From: JBGTBQ01 sp041749275
Lineage (GTDB): Bacteria > Acidobacteriota > Blastocatellia > Pyrinomonadales > Pyrinomonadaceae
Direction: 5' to 3'
Length of the DNA stretch: 57,409 nt
Assembly (NCBI GenBank): GCA_041749275.1
Contig: JBGTBQ010000181.1
Location: 1 to 57,409, forward strand
A program made the position numbers and the translations under genes. The notes below the pieces were generated by a model. It ran no database searches. It worked only from the letters and a program-made list of their open reading frames with translations, and was not told the DNA's origin. Below are positions 36,701 to 45,094 of the stretch, one piece after another (position 1 is the first letter of the stretch; each line of letters starts with the position of its first letter).

Positions 36701-39700
36701 CGCCGCCCTTATGACGGCCAGCACTCACCCGCCCGGACACGCACGGCGCCGCGCATGGCTGACCGGCGGCGAATGACTCCAGCGCGGTTCGCATGTCGTC
36801 GGTAGAATCGCTGATGAGGAAAAGGCGGTAATCGAAGCGTTCCTTGAAAATCGCAGCCGTCGCACAGATGTCGCCGAGGCGTTCGTTTGGAAGCCCCGCA
36901 AGCCGTGCGGAATAGCGACCGGCAAGTTCCCGAAGCGCCGTCTCGCTGTGCGCGGAGAGTGCAAGACCGTAGTGGTCGCGAGCAGCAAGCGGTCTCGGCG
37001 AATCCGTCAGGCCGGTCGCCGGCGGTCGTGGCGCTTCCTCAACAATCACGTGTGCGTTCGTACCGCTAAAGCTAAATGAGCTGATACCCGCGATCCGCTT
37101 TTCGGTCCCGTTCCACGTCATTCTTCGGGTGGTGACTTTGATTGGAAGTTTGTTCCAGTCAATGTGCGGGTTCGGGGTTTCGACATGCAGACTGGGCACG
37201 AATTCTTTGCCTTGGAGGCAGAGGATTGTCTTGATCAAACCCGCCGCGCCAGCCGCCGACTCCAAATGCCCGATGTTGCTCTTGACGGTACCGACCCAGA
37301 GCGGATTGTCCCCGGCGCGGTCGCCGAAAACGTCGTGCAGCGCTTGAACCTCGATGGGATCGCCCAACGAGGTGCCCGTCCCGTGCGCTTCGATGTAACT
37401 CACCTGCTCCGGCGTGACGCCGGTCATATGCAAGGCGCGTCGGATGACGGACGATTGCGACGGGCCGTGCGGCACGGTCAACCCGCCGGAGCGACCGTCT
37501 TGGTTAACGGCTGACCCGCGAATCACGGCGAGGATCGGATCGCCGGACGCAACGGCGCTGGAGAGTCGTTTCAGAACCACGATGCCACAACCCTCCGCAC
37601 GAACGTAGCCGTCCGCACGGGCGTCGAACGCCTTACATCGGCCATCGGGCGCCAGCATGTGAGCTTTGGAGAAGTTGATGGACATTTCGGGGCGCAGCAA
37701 ATAATTGACGCCGCCAGCCAGCGCCATTTCGCACTCCCCCGTGCGTATACTCTGGCAGGCGGCGTGTACGGCGACCAGCGCCGACGAACACGCCGTGTCC
37801 AACGAAATACTGGGGCCCTTAAAACCGAAGAAGTAGGAGAGCCGCCCCGATGCCGAGCTGTGCGCGTTGCCTGTCCCCAAGTAGGCGTCGATGCGTTCGA
37901 CATCGCCGCCGGTCACGAGGCTGAAGTAGTCGTTGCCCGTAATCCCGATAAAGACACCCGTATCAGTACCGACGTGTGCGCTCGGCACCAGCCCGGAGTT
38001 TTCGAGCGCCTCCCAACTGACTTCAAGCAGCATACGATGCTGCGGGTCGAGGCTCTTTGCCTCGCGTGGAGTGATCTCAAAAAACGCCGCATCAAAGCCC
38101 TCACAGCCGTAGACGAATCCGCCATGACGACAATTGATTTTTCCCGGCGTGTCGGGGTTTGGGTCGTACCAGGCATCCGCATCCCAGCGGTCGGGGGGAA
38201 CTTCGGTGATTGCGTCGCGCCCCTCTCGCAACAACTCCCAGAATGCTTCCGGGCTGTTTGCGCCGCCGGGAAATCGGCAACCGATACCGATCACCGCTAT
38301 CGGCTCATTCGATAAACCTGCCACACCCGGCGACGAAGCGACTGAATTGCGCGACGCCCGCAAAGCGCGAAGAGCGCGTTTCGCCGGTGACAGACTGCGT
38401 GCCGTGGCGCCGTGTGATTCGCCGCCGTTCGAGTCGGCGGCGATGGCTTCAAGCTCGCGCGCGAGTAGCGCGGTTGCTTGCTGGTCGGAAAGTTCGTTCA
38501 GGTTGGGATCGTCGTTTGCGACCTCCTCGGGAGCATCCGTTCGCGGACGATTACGCACCCTTGTCGCCAGATACTTGGCCATCGCCGACACGTTCGGGTA
38601 GTCATATGCGATGGTAGCGGGAAAGGTCTGGCCGAGTCCCTTCTGCAACCGGTTCTTTAGTTCAATGGACGTTAACGAATCCATGCCCATCTGGATAAAA
38701 GTTTGGCTGTTCGATACTTCATCAGCCGACTCCAATCCGAGCACCGCGGCGACCTGTTGCGCCACGTGCTGCCGCAGCCATGCGCTGACTTCTTGAGGCC
38801 CCTGACGCTGTAGCGCATCCATGACACTTGAGGTGTCGTCGTCGGTCGGAGCGCCGCTCGATTGCACGCGGCTCGCCGCGAAAGCTGTGAACACAGGTGA
38901 GACAGAAGGCCGGGCCTCGAAGAATCTCGACCAATCAACAGGCACGACTCCTAGTTGACTGTGACCGCAGCGCAAAGCGCGCTCAAGGGCAGCAGCGCCT
39001 TGCGCGGGCGTCAGTAAGCCGATTCCCCTGCCGTGCAGGAAGCGACCAGCACCGACACGCGCCGCATAGCCGATCTCGGCCCAGCCTCCCCAGTTGATAC
39101 TGACGGCGGGCAATTGCTCGGCGCGTCGTGCCGCGGCCAGCGCGTCAAGAAACGCATTAGCGCTCACGTAGTTTGCCTGTCCGGCTGAACCGAAGAGGGA
39201 GGCTGCGGACGAATAGGCGACGAAAAAGTCGAGCGGCACGTCGCGCGATTGTTCGTGCAGAAGCCATGCGCCCGCGACCTTCGGCGCCAGCACGTTCGCA
39301 AACCTTGCCGCCGTTAGTTCCTGAAGGCTGCCGTCGTCGAAAGTCCCCGCCGCGTGGATGATTCCCCGCAACGGAGGAAGAGTCGTCGAGAACTCCACGA
39401 AAAGTTCGGCCACCTGCTTGCGGTCGGATACGTCGGCCCGTCGGATCGTGATTTGGGCTTCGGCGTCTCGCAGTCGCGCAAGTCGCTCGCGGGCCTCTGG
39501 CTCCGCGCCGCGCCTTGAGACCAGCGTCAGATGCCGCGCGCCGTGGTTGACCAGCCACTCGGCTGCGTGCAGGCCGAGGTCGCCCAGACCGCCGGTGATC
39601 AAATAGCTCGCGTCGCGCCGGCATACGAATTCGCCCGGCGGTGCGTCACCGCCGTCTCGGATGATTCGTGCGACGTACCGACCGTTTCCGCGAGCGGCTA

Positions 39701-42700
39701 CCTCGTCCTCGGTCGAGTGCCGGAGTTCGTCGAATATCGCGCGCGCATCGTCCGGCCCGCCGTGGGCTTCCAAGTCAATGCAAAGGCAACGAAGTTCCGG
39801 ATGCTCCAAGGCAATGCTCTTGCCCAATCCCCACAGCGGCGCGGCGGCGAGGCCCGGCAACGCTTCGCCGGAAACCGAGACGGCCCCCCGCGAAACTATC
39901 GCCAGTCGCGGCGGCTCGACCCAGCCCGCACCGGCCAGCGCCTGAGTCAAATAGAGAGACGATTCGCAGAGCCGGAGCGAGGCATCCGGCAATGAGTCGC
40001 CCGACGCTCCTAACGCAGATTCGTCCGCCGCCCACAGGTAGACACAATGACTGATCCCGGCAGTGCCCAGAGTCTTGACGAGTTGGAGATAGTCTTCGCT
40101 CCGGACGGGATTGATCTTAAACGTCCTCTCATCGAGGCGCGAAAACTCGGCCCCCGGCGACACAAGCGTCCACGCGGTTCCGTCCGACGTGAGAAGATCG
40201 GACAACTCTTTTCCCACTCCCTGCTCTTCACCGAAGAGCAGCCAATGCTCGACCTTCCCTTCCGATTGATCTGCATCCGAAGTCGCGCCGGCGAGAATGA
40301 GCGCTTGGTGAGCGGGCGCGCACACGAAACTCTGTACATCGCCGAAGCCGCCGGCCCTCAGAAGTTCGGCCCACCGCTCGGGCGCAATCAACGGGTGATG
40401 AGGGCGAACATCCGTATCGGTGAAAGTCCACCACGGCGCGGTCATGCCATAGACCAAATCAACCCAGGGCTGCGCGGCGGTTCCTTCCACCACGAGTAAC
40501 ATCCCGCCCGGCGCCAACAGGCGGCGCAAGTGTTTGACGCTCCGGCGCAGATCCATGGTCGCGTGCAGAATGTTCGGCGCGATCACGATGTCATAGCCGG
40601 CGATTTCGAAACCCTGCTCCTCGGCGTCCTTCTCAATATCCAAACGCAGGAAGTTAACAAAGGAGTACTCGGCGAGATTCTGCCGGATGGTCTGCGTCGC
40701 CGCAGCCGCAATGTCGGTGAACATTGCACGGGAAATGTCGGCCAGATGGTACTCAATCCTCGCTCCGTCGAGCCGCGGCACCAAGCTGGAAATGGCGCCG
40801 TCCATTCCGGCCCCGACTTCGAGGATGCGTAAGCCGCGTCGGCTGGGAACGCGCCGGCAGACTTCGTCGAGAGTGGACAGCATCACTCGGTTGAAGACTT
40901 GCGACCCTCTAGCATCGCGGAACAGGGACGCAGCCGTAATCGCCTCCTTCCGCGGAAACAGCAACTCGGCGAGCGGTTCGCAACTGCCCGACAAAACATC
41001 AGCCAGCGCCGCGCCGCAGCGATCCGTCAGCACCAACTCGGCGGCGATCTCCGGGTACCGCTCCCGCAAAACTCGATTGGCATCATGCGGATCGACATCG
41101 TCGGGTGTGCGGATCACTGCCCACCCGTCGCCGTCGCGCTGAAGCACGCCGAACTCTTCCAAGATGCCGAGCAGCCTTCGGAGAAGCGGCTGTTGGCGGA
41201 TGACCACGCGGATGTCACGTGCGGAAAATAGATCACCCTTTCGTAACGTGCAGCCCAACCCGCGAAACGCCGCCGTAATGTAGCTGACCGAAAGTCTATT
41301 AAGCTCCGCAAGCCCCGCGCCACAGCGATCCAGCTTCAGGAGGGTCTCGCTTTCGCGCAACTGATGATTAAGAGCATCCGCGATTTCGGCGGGCGCCGGC
41401 AGATAGGCTGCGCTGGAAGCGGGAGCGACAAGTCCGCGCCGCTCCCAGTTCCGGCGGTAGAGAAATTCGTCAAGGTCAAAGTCGTCCGCCGCCAACTCTG
41501 TGCTCGAAGCCAATCGCGCTTCGAGACCTTCGACGACCGCGATCATTTGGCCGCTCTCGTCAAAGAGCCGAATGTTTGCACAGAGCTTGGTCGAGGCGGA
41601 CGACTCCAACTCGGCGTGGCACCACAGGGCGGTCTGTGGCGTGCGGAGCACCGACAGACGCCGCAGGCCCACCGGCAACCAAGTCTTGCTCGAATCTTCC
41701 GCGGCGGGTAGTAACGACATCAAGACTTGAAAGCAAGCGTCGAGCGTACACGTATCAAGCGTTCGCTCGTGGCGCATCGCCGCCGCCCGTTCAGAAAGTT
41801 GCACTCGGGCCAAAGCCTGACGGTCACGCTTCCAAAGTTGTCTGATGAGCTGAAAATTGGCGTCGTATTCGAGACCGCGCCGTCGGCACTGCGCGTAAAA
41901 CTCTCGCACCGGAAGCTCGTCAACGAATCGGGTTCGGAGGACATCGAGCGGCTCGACCGGCGATTCGTCTTGCGGGGGGTCACTGACGACGCGCACCTCT
42001 GCGTAGGTCGTCAACGCGTCTGCCGAATCACTCTCTTCGCGGCCACGGAATTGATAACTATCGCCGTTCCCTTCGTTCGCCGACGCTACGAGTTGGACTC
42101 GCTTCACCCCGTTCGCGGTGATCCGCACCGCTCGATGAATGCGAAAGTCTCTGAGCACGACCCTCTCGGATTGGGCGCCTTGTTGCGCCGCCGTCAGGGC
42201 CATTTCGAGAAACGCAGCCGCGGGCAAGAGTACCCGTCCAAACACCCTATGCCCTCCGACAAAGCCGCCTCCCCTGAACTGCCGTTCAAACGGTTCGGCT
42301 CCCGTGTCGTTGCTCAGGCGTATGACGCCGGATACTGCCCGGTGCGTCGAAGAGGGCTTGAACCAGTGCCGTTTCCGCTCGAAAGGATAAGTCGGTAAAT
42401 CTAACCGCCGACCGGAATGTTCCCCGTAGTAGCTTGCCCATTTGACATGTGCGCCGTGGACGTAAAGCTGTCCCAGACTTTCGAGGCACTGGCGGCGATC
42501 ATCGTAATTGCGCCGCAAGCTGGGCAGGCACAGGCGCTCCGGATCACTCCCGTTCAAGGCCGCAAGCCCGGACAACACCGGATGGGGGCCGATTTCGAGG
42601 AGCAACCGGCAGTCCAACTCGTCGAGCGTGTTGAGCGCGTTGTGAAACAGAACGGGCTGACGGATGTGACGAACCCAATACGCCGGATCAGCCGTTTCGC

Positions 42701-45092
42701 TCGATGCGAGTTGTCCCGTCAACGCGGAAACAAAATCCAAGTTGGGTTCACGAAAGGCGATAGATTCGACAGTCGATTTAAATGCGTCGAGGATAGGCTC
42801 GGTCAGCGGTGAGTGAAAGGCATGAGATACCCGAAGCGGATTGGTTCGCACCCCCTGCCCGTTCAGCGATTCGACCACCTGCGCGAGAGCCTGTGCCGCG
42901 CCGGCGATGACGACATGCTCCAAGCCGTTGATGGCCGCGATGGAAATGCTTTCGGGGTAGTCGGCGATTGCGTATTCGACAGTCCTCCGGTTCGCAAAGA
43001 CCGATATCATCCCGCCCCCCGCCGGAAGTTGTGAGAGGAGGCGCGCCCTTTCAGCGATCAACCGCAGGCCGTCTTCCGCGCTGAAGATGCCGGCGACCGC
43101 CGCGGCTGTGTACTCGCCGACACTATGCCCGGCAACTGCGTCCGGTTCGATGCCCCAAGACCGCCAGAGTTCTGCTAGGGCGTATTCGACAATGAAGAGC
43201 GCCGGCTGCGTGTATGCCGTGTTGTCCAACCCACTCGCCGGGCCTTCGCCGTCTGCTGTGTCCGGATACAGGAGCTTCAGCAGCGGGATGTCGAATTCCG
43301 CTTGCAGCAGCCCGGCAAGCCTCTGCACGCACTTACGGAAGACAGGCTCCGCGTCGTACAGCCCGCGACCCATGTTCGGGTACTGCGACCCCTGCCCTGT
43401 AAACAGAAAGCCGATCTTCGAGCTTCCCGTCCGGGCCGGTTCTCCGTCGGCGCCAGCCGCAAATTCTCGCAGCGCGCTCTTCAGCGACGCCGCCGTCCGA
43501 TGGCTAAAGAAACGACGGCACTCGAAGTGATTTCTTGAGACGGCAGCCGTAGCGCAGAAATCAAATAACTCTTCGTCGCCGATGGTCTCTAATCGAGCGG
43601 CGTACTGCCGGGCCGATTCGCGCAGGGCATTGTCGCTGCGGGCCGACAGCGCCAGACCATGCCATGACGGGCCGAACTGCACAGGCTCAGGTTGGGCCTT
43701 CGCGGCGGGAGGAACAAACTCCTCGACCAGTACGTGTGCGTTGGTGCCGCTGAAACTGAACGAACTGATGCCCGCAACGCGGGTCGCCCGACCCGCGTCC
43801 CAAGACATGTGCGCGGCGGTTACTCGAATCGGCAACGTCTGCCAGGCGATGTTGGGGTTGGGACTTTCGAAATGGAGGCTCCGGGGTAGTTCCTTATTTT
43901 GTAGGCAAAGTATGGCCTTAATCAGGCCGGCGATTCCCGCGGCGGATTCAAGGTGTCCGATGTTGCTCTTGACCGAGCCGAGCCACAGAGGATTGTCCCA
44001 AGCGCGGTCGCCGAAGACGGCTCCCAGTGCGTCAACTTCAATCGGATCGCCGAGGGACGTTCCCGTCCCGTGCGCTTCGATATAGCTCACCTGAGACGGC
44101 TGGACGCCCGCGTTTTTCAGCGCGTCGCGAATAACCATCTGCTGGGCAGGCCCGTTGGGAACCGTCAGGCCGCTCGACCGTCCATCCTGATTGACTGCCG
44201 AGCCGCGGATCAGTGCCAGAATCGGGTCACCAGCCGACAAAGCATCGGAGAGCCGTTTGAGTACGACGATGCCGCAACCTTCCGCGCGAACGTAGCCGTC
44301 GGCGCGCGCGTCGAAACTCTTGCAGCGACCATCGGGCGCCAGCATTTGCGCCTGAGAAAAATTGACCGACATGTCCGGCATCAGCAGGTGATTGACGCCG
44401 CCGGCCAGCGCCATTTCGCTTTCGCCGGAGCGCAGACTTTGGCACGCCGCATGGACGGCCACCAAAGACGAGGAGCAGGCGGTGTCGAGCGAAACGCAAG
44501 GGCCTTTGAATCCGAAAAAATAGGAGAGTCGCCCCGATGCGGAGCTATGGGCGTTGCCGGTTCCGAGGTAGGCGTTGATGCGCTGCGGGTCGTCCCGGCT
44601 GATGAAGCGCAGGTAGTCCGATCCCGAAATGCCGATAAAGACGCCCGTCCTGCTCTCGAAGTGATTTAAAGGAGCCAAACGGGCGCGCTCCATGGCCTCC
44701 CAACTTACTTCGAGCAGCATCCGCTGCTGCGGGTCGAGGCTTTCGGCTTCGCGCGGCGAGATTTCGAAAAACGCCGCGTCAAAACTCTCACAGCCTGCGA
44801 TGAAGCCGCCGAAAGGGCTATGAATCTTTCCGAGCGTGTTAGCGTTCGGATCGTACCAAGCCTCTATGTCCCAGCGGTCGGCGGGCACCGTGCAGATTCC
44901 GTCGCGCCCTTTTCGCAGCAGTTCGAGAAACGACTCGGGGTCTTTCACGCCCCCCGGAAAGCGACACGCCATGCCGATGACGGCAATCGGCTCGCATCGT
45001 GCGCGTTCCAACGCCTTGATCTTTTCGTCCGCCCGTTCGAGCAGGGTCAAGGCGTCTTGAAGTAGCTGATTGTCGTTTTGCGAATCGCTCAT
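33753..45092 (-). CDS. Gene B: two-module PKS (KS-AT-DH-cMT-KR-ACP-KS-AT-KR-ACP)
   Basis: About 3779 aa. An N-terminal coiled coil (LLQDALTLLERADEKIKALE) should dock to gene A. Module 1: KS (33-458, DTACSSSL); AT (555-850, GHSVGEY, HAFHS, malonyl); DH (900-1200) with an intact HxxxGxxxxP (HRVFGRVLLP, about 945) and LDACFQ (about 1116); C-methyltransferase (1210-1620), whose SAM motif reads LEVGAGMDGA instead of the usual GAGTGG; KR (1640-2030, FDD, B-type, Ser/YVSAN intact); ACP with GMDSL (about 2140). Module 2: KS (2260-2690); AT (2795-3090, malonyl); KR (3165-3600) without LDD but with the A-type Trp (SAVWGSARQAHYAAAN); ACP with GVDSL (about 3685). C-terminal helix LPDEQIAALIDEEMKAL is a docking element. 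Expected output: an enoyl unit, perhaps alpha-methylated, then a beta-hydroxyl that would become C5-OH of the beta-amino acid. Start ATG at 45092, 2 bp after the stop of gene A; a TTG two codons earlier (45098) overlaps that stop as TTGA and is the alternative. Confidence 0.92.
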   Translation of the reverse strand: MSDSQNDNQLLQDALTLLERADEKIKALERARCEPIAVIGMACRFPGGVKDPESFLELLRKGRDGICTVPADRWDIEAWYDPNANTLGKIHSPFGGFIAGCESFDAAFFEISPREAESLDPQQRMLLEVSWEAMERARLAPLNHFESRTGVFIGISGSDYLRFISRDDPQRINAYLGTGNAHSSASGRLSYFFGFKGPCVSLDTACSSSLVAVHAACQSLRSGESEMALAGGVNHLLMPDMSVNFSQAQMLAPDGRCKSFDARADGYVRAEGCGIVVLKRLSDALSAGDPILALIRGSAVNQDGRSSGLTVPNGPAQQMVIRDALKNAGVQPSQVSYIEAHGTGTSLGDPIEVDALGAVFGDRAWDNPLWLGSVKSNIGHLESAAGIAGLIKAILCLQNKELPRSLHFESPNPNIAWQTLPIRVTAAHMSWDAGRATRVAGISSFSFSGTNAHVLVEEFVPPAAKAQPEPVQFGPSWHGLALSARSDNALRESARQYAARLETIGDEELFDFCATAAVSRNHFECRRFFSHRTAASLKSALREFAAGADGEPARTGSSKIGFLFTGQGSQYPNMGRGLYDAEPVFRKCVQRLAGLLQAEFDIPLLKLLYPDTADGEGPASGLDNTAYTQPALFIVEYALAELWRSWGIEPDAVAGHSVGEYTAAAVAGIFSAEDGLRLIAERARLLSQLPAGGGMISVFANRRTVEYAIADYPESISIAAINGLEHVVIAGAAQALAQVVESLNGQGVRTNPLRVSHAFHSPLTEPILDAFKSTVESIAFREPNLDFVSALTGQLASSETADPAYWVRHIRQPVLFHNALNTLDELDCRLLLEIGPHPVLSGLAALNGSDPERLCLPSLRRNYDDRRQCLESLGQLYVHGAHVKWASYYGEHSGRRLDLPTYPFERKRHWFKPSSTHRAVSGVIRLSNDTGAEPFERQFRGGGFVGGHRVFGRVLLPAAAFLEMALTAAQQGAQSERVVLRDFRIHRAVRITANGVKRVQLVASANEGNGDSYQFRGREESDSADALTTYAEVRVVSDPPQDESPVEPLDVLRTRFVDELPVREFYAQCRRRGLEYDANFQLIRQLWKRDRQALARVQLSERAAAMRHERTLDTCTLDACFQVLMSLLPAAEDSSKTWLPVGLRRLSVLRTPQTALWCHAELESSASTKLCANIRLFDESGQMIAVVEGLEARLASSTELAADDFDLDEFLYRRNWERRGLVAPASSAAYLPAPAEIADALNHQLRESETLLKLDRCGAGLAELNRLSVSYITAAFRGLGCTLRKGDLFSARDIRVVIRQQPLLRRLLGILEEFGVLQRDGDGWAVIRTPDDVDPHDANRVLRERYPEIAAELVLTDRCGAALADVLSGSCEPLAELLFPRKEAITAASLFRDARGSQVFNRVMLSTLDEVCRRVPSRRGLRILEVGAGMDGAISSLVPRLDGARIEYHLADISRAMFTDIAAAATQTIRQNLAEYSFVNFLRLDIEKDAEEQGFEIAGYDIVIAPNILHATMDLRRSVKHLRRLLAPGGMLLVVEGTAAQPWVDLVYGMTAPWWTFTDTDVRPHHPLIAPERWAELLRAGGFGDVQSFVCAPAHQALILAGATSDADQSEGKVEHWLLFGEEQGVGKELSDLLTSDGTAWTLVSPGAEFSRLDERTFKINPVRSEDYLQLVKTLGTAGISHCVYLWAADESALGASGDSLPDASLRLCESSLYLTQALAGAGWVEPPRLAIVSRGAVSVSGEALPGLAAAPLWGLGKSIALEHPELRCLCIDLEAHGGPDDARAIFDELRHSTEDEVAARGNGRYVARIIRDGGDAPPGEFVCRRDASYLITGGLGDLGLHAAEWLVNHGARHLTLVSRRGAEPEARERLARLRDAEAQITIRRADVSDRKQVAELFVEFSTTLPPLRGIIHAAGTFDDGSLQELTAARFANVLAPKVAGAWLLHEQSRDVPLDFFVAYSSAASLFGSAGQANYVSANAFLDALAAARRAEQLPAVSINWGGWAEIGYAARVGAGRFLHGRGIGLLTPAQGAAALERALRCGHSQLGVVPVDWSRFFEARPSVSPVFTAFAASRVQSSGAPTDDDTSSVMDALQRQGPQEVSAWLRQHVAQQVAAVLGLESADEVSNSQTFIQMGMDSLTSIELKNRLQKGLGQTFPATIAYDYPNVSAMAKYLATRVRNRPRTDAPEEVANDDPNLNELSDQQATALLARELEAIAADSNGGESHGATARSLSPAKRALRALRASRNSVASSPGVAGLSNEPIAVIGIGCRFPGGANSPEAFWELLREGRDAITEVPPDRWDADAWYDPNPDTPGKINCRHGGFVYGCEGFDAAFFEITPREAKSLDPQHRMLLEVSWEALENSGLVPSAHVGTDTGVFIGITGNDYFSLVTGGDVERIDAYLGTGNAHSSASGRLSYFFGFKGPSISLDTACSSALVAVHAACQSIRTGECEMALAGGVNYLLRPEMSINFSKAHMLAPDGRCKAFDARADGYVRAEGCGIVVLKRLSSAVASGDPILAVIRGSAVNQDGRSGGLTVPHGPSQSSVIRRALHMTGVTPEQVSYIEAHGTGTSLGDPIEVQALHDVFGDRAGDNPLWVGTVKSNIGHLESAAGAAGLIKTILCLQGKEFVPSLHVETPNPHIDWNKLPIKVTTRRMTWNGTEKRIAGISSFSFSGTNAHVIVEEAPRPPATGLTDSPRPLAARDHYGLALSAHSETALRELAGRYSARLAGLPNERLGDICATAAIFKERFDYRLFLISDSTDDMRTALESFAAGQPCAAPCVSGRVSAGRHKGGVGFLFTGQGCQYPGMGRQLYNDEPVFRETVERLATSLDGKTKVPLLKVLFPEAGSSPAEANLLNDTAYTQPALFALEYALAELWRSWGVVPDVVAGHSVGEYVAAAVAGVFSPEDGLRLIAERGRLLSELPRDGAMFSIFAREEIVEAAIEPYRDRVSVAVVNGAGHVVISGERQAAAVIVASLQAHGVTARELNVSHAFHSPLTDPVIERFRPFAKSLSYRRPKIEFVSCVSGKVVQDEVTSPEHWVRHVRMPVRFDLALKTLRNSQARLFVEVGPQPVLSSLAETESGPGTNAVFLPSLRSKVSDQRQCLETLGRLFVHGAAVDWSAYYQGRFERQTNLPTYPFQRQRHWFSSTELCYRAVWQEKSLERPVFADATGQWLILAEQEWPELSRSLEAVGRRAIFVSPGSGFHRLSANHCSIDFDSPDGYRGLLETAGQSEGIVYLWQPTADVEAASSGINDFGLSRVVHLSRAMAALKSTPKLWLLTRGATSAGSAELNSPFATALLGLGRCLFLEHPKCKGGLIDLDRFEGEDLASRVRDELLDPKGEDCVVWRDNQRYVSRLESYRPAEAPPPRLSDDGAYLITGGLGALGLQVARFLAELGARCLVLMSRRDPSEQALDALRRLEARGCRVLVVRGDVTKEADVADLRKTVAANSFKLKGVVHAAGVNVPCSLAELRQSHLISTLAPKVSGALNLHRLTESLHLDFFICFSSISAVWGSARQAHYAAANAFLDGFVEYRRGRGLPGLAVNWGLWAGDGMSTLDGGRRVADGGLRLLRPELALSTLGQLMGSRESRVAVVDVDWTRLKNLYEVHGRQPLFDNFGGQTAQVVGADRATLVADLRATAPSERFERLARPVQSLVADVLGLDGDHVVERERGFFDMGVDSLMAVQIMDRIQRLIGRQFPPSLCFDYPTISALVEYLLLQLFPESETDESGSPTLTDVRTVPETLIGEFRIEDLPDEQIAALIDEEMKALNLE

Positions 45093-45094
45093 CT

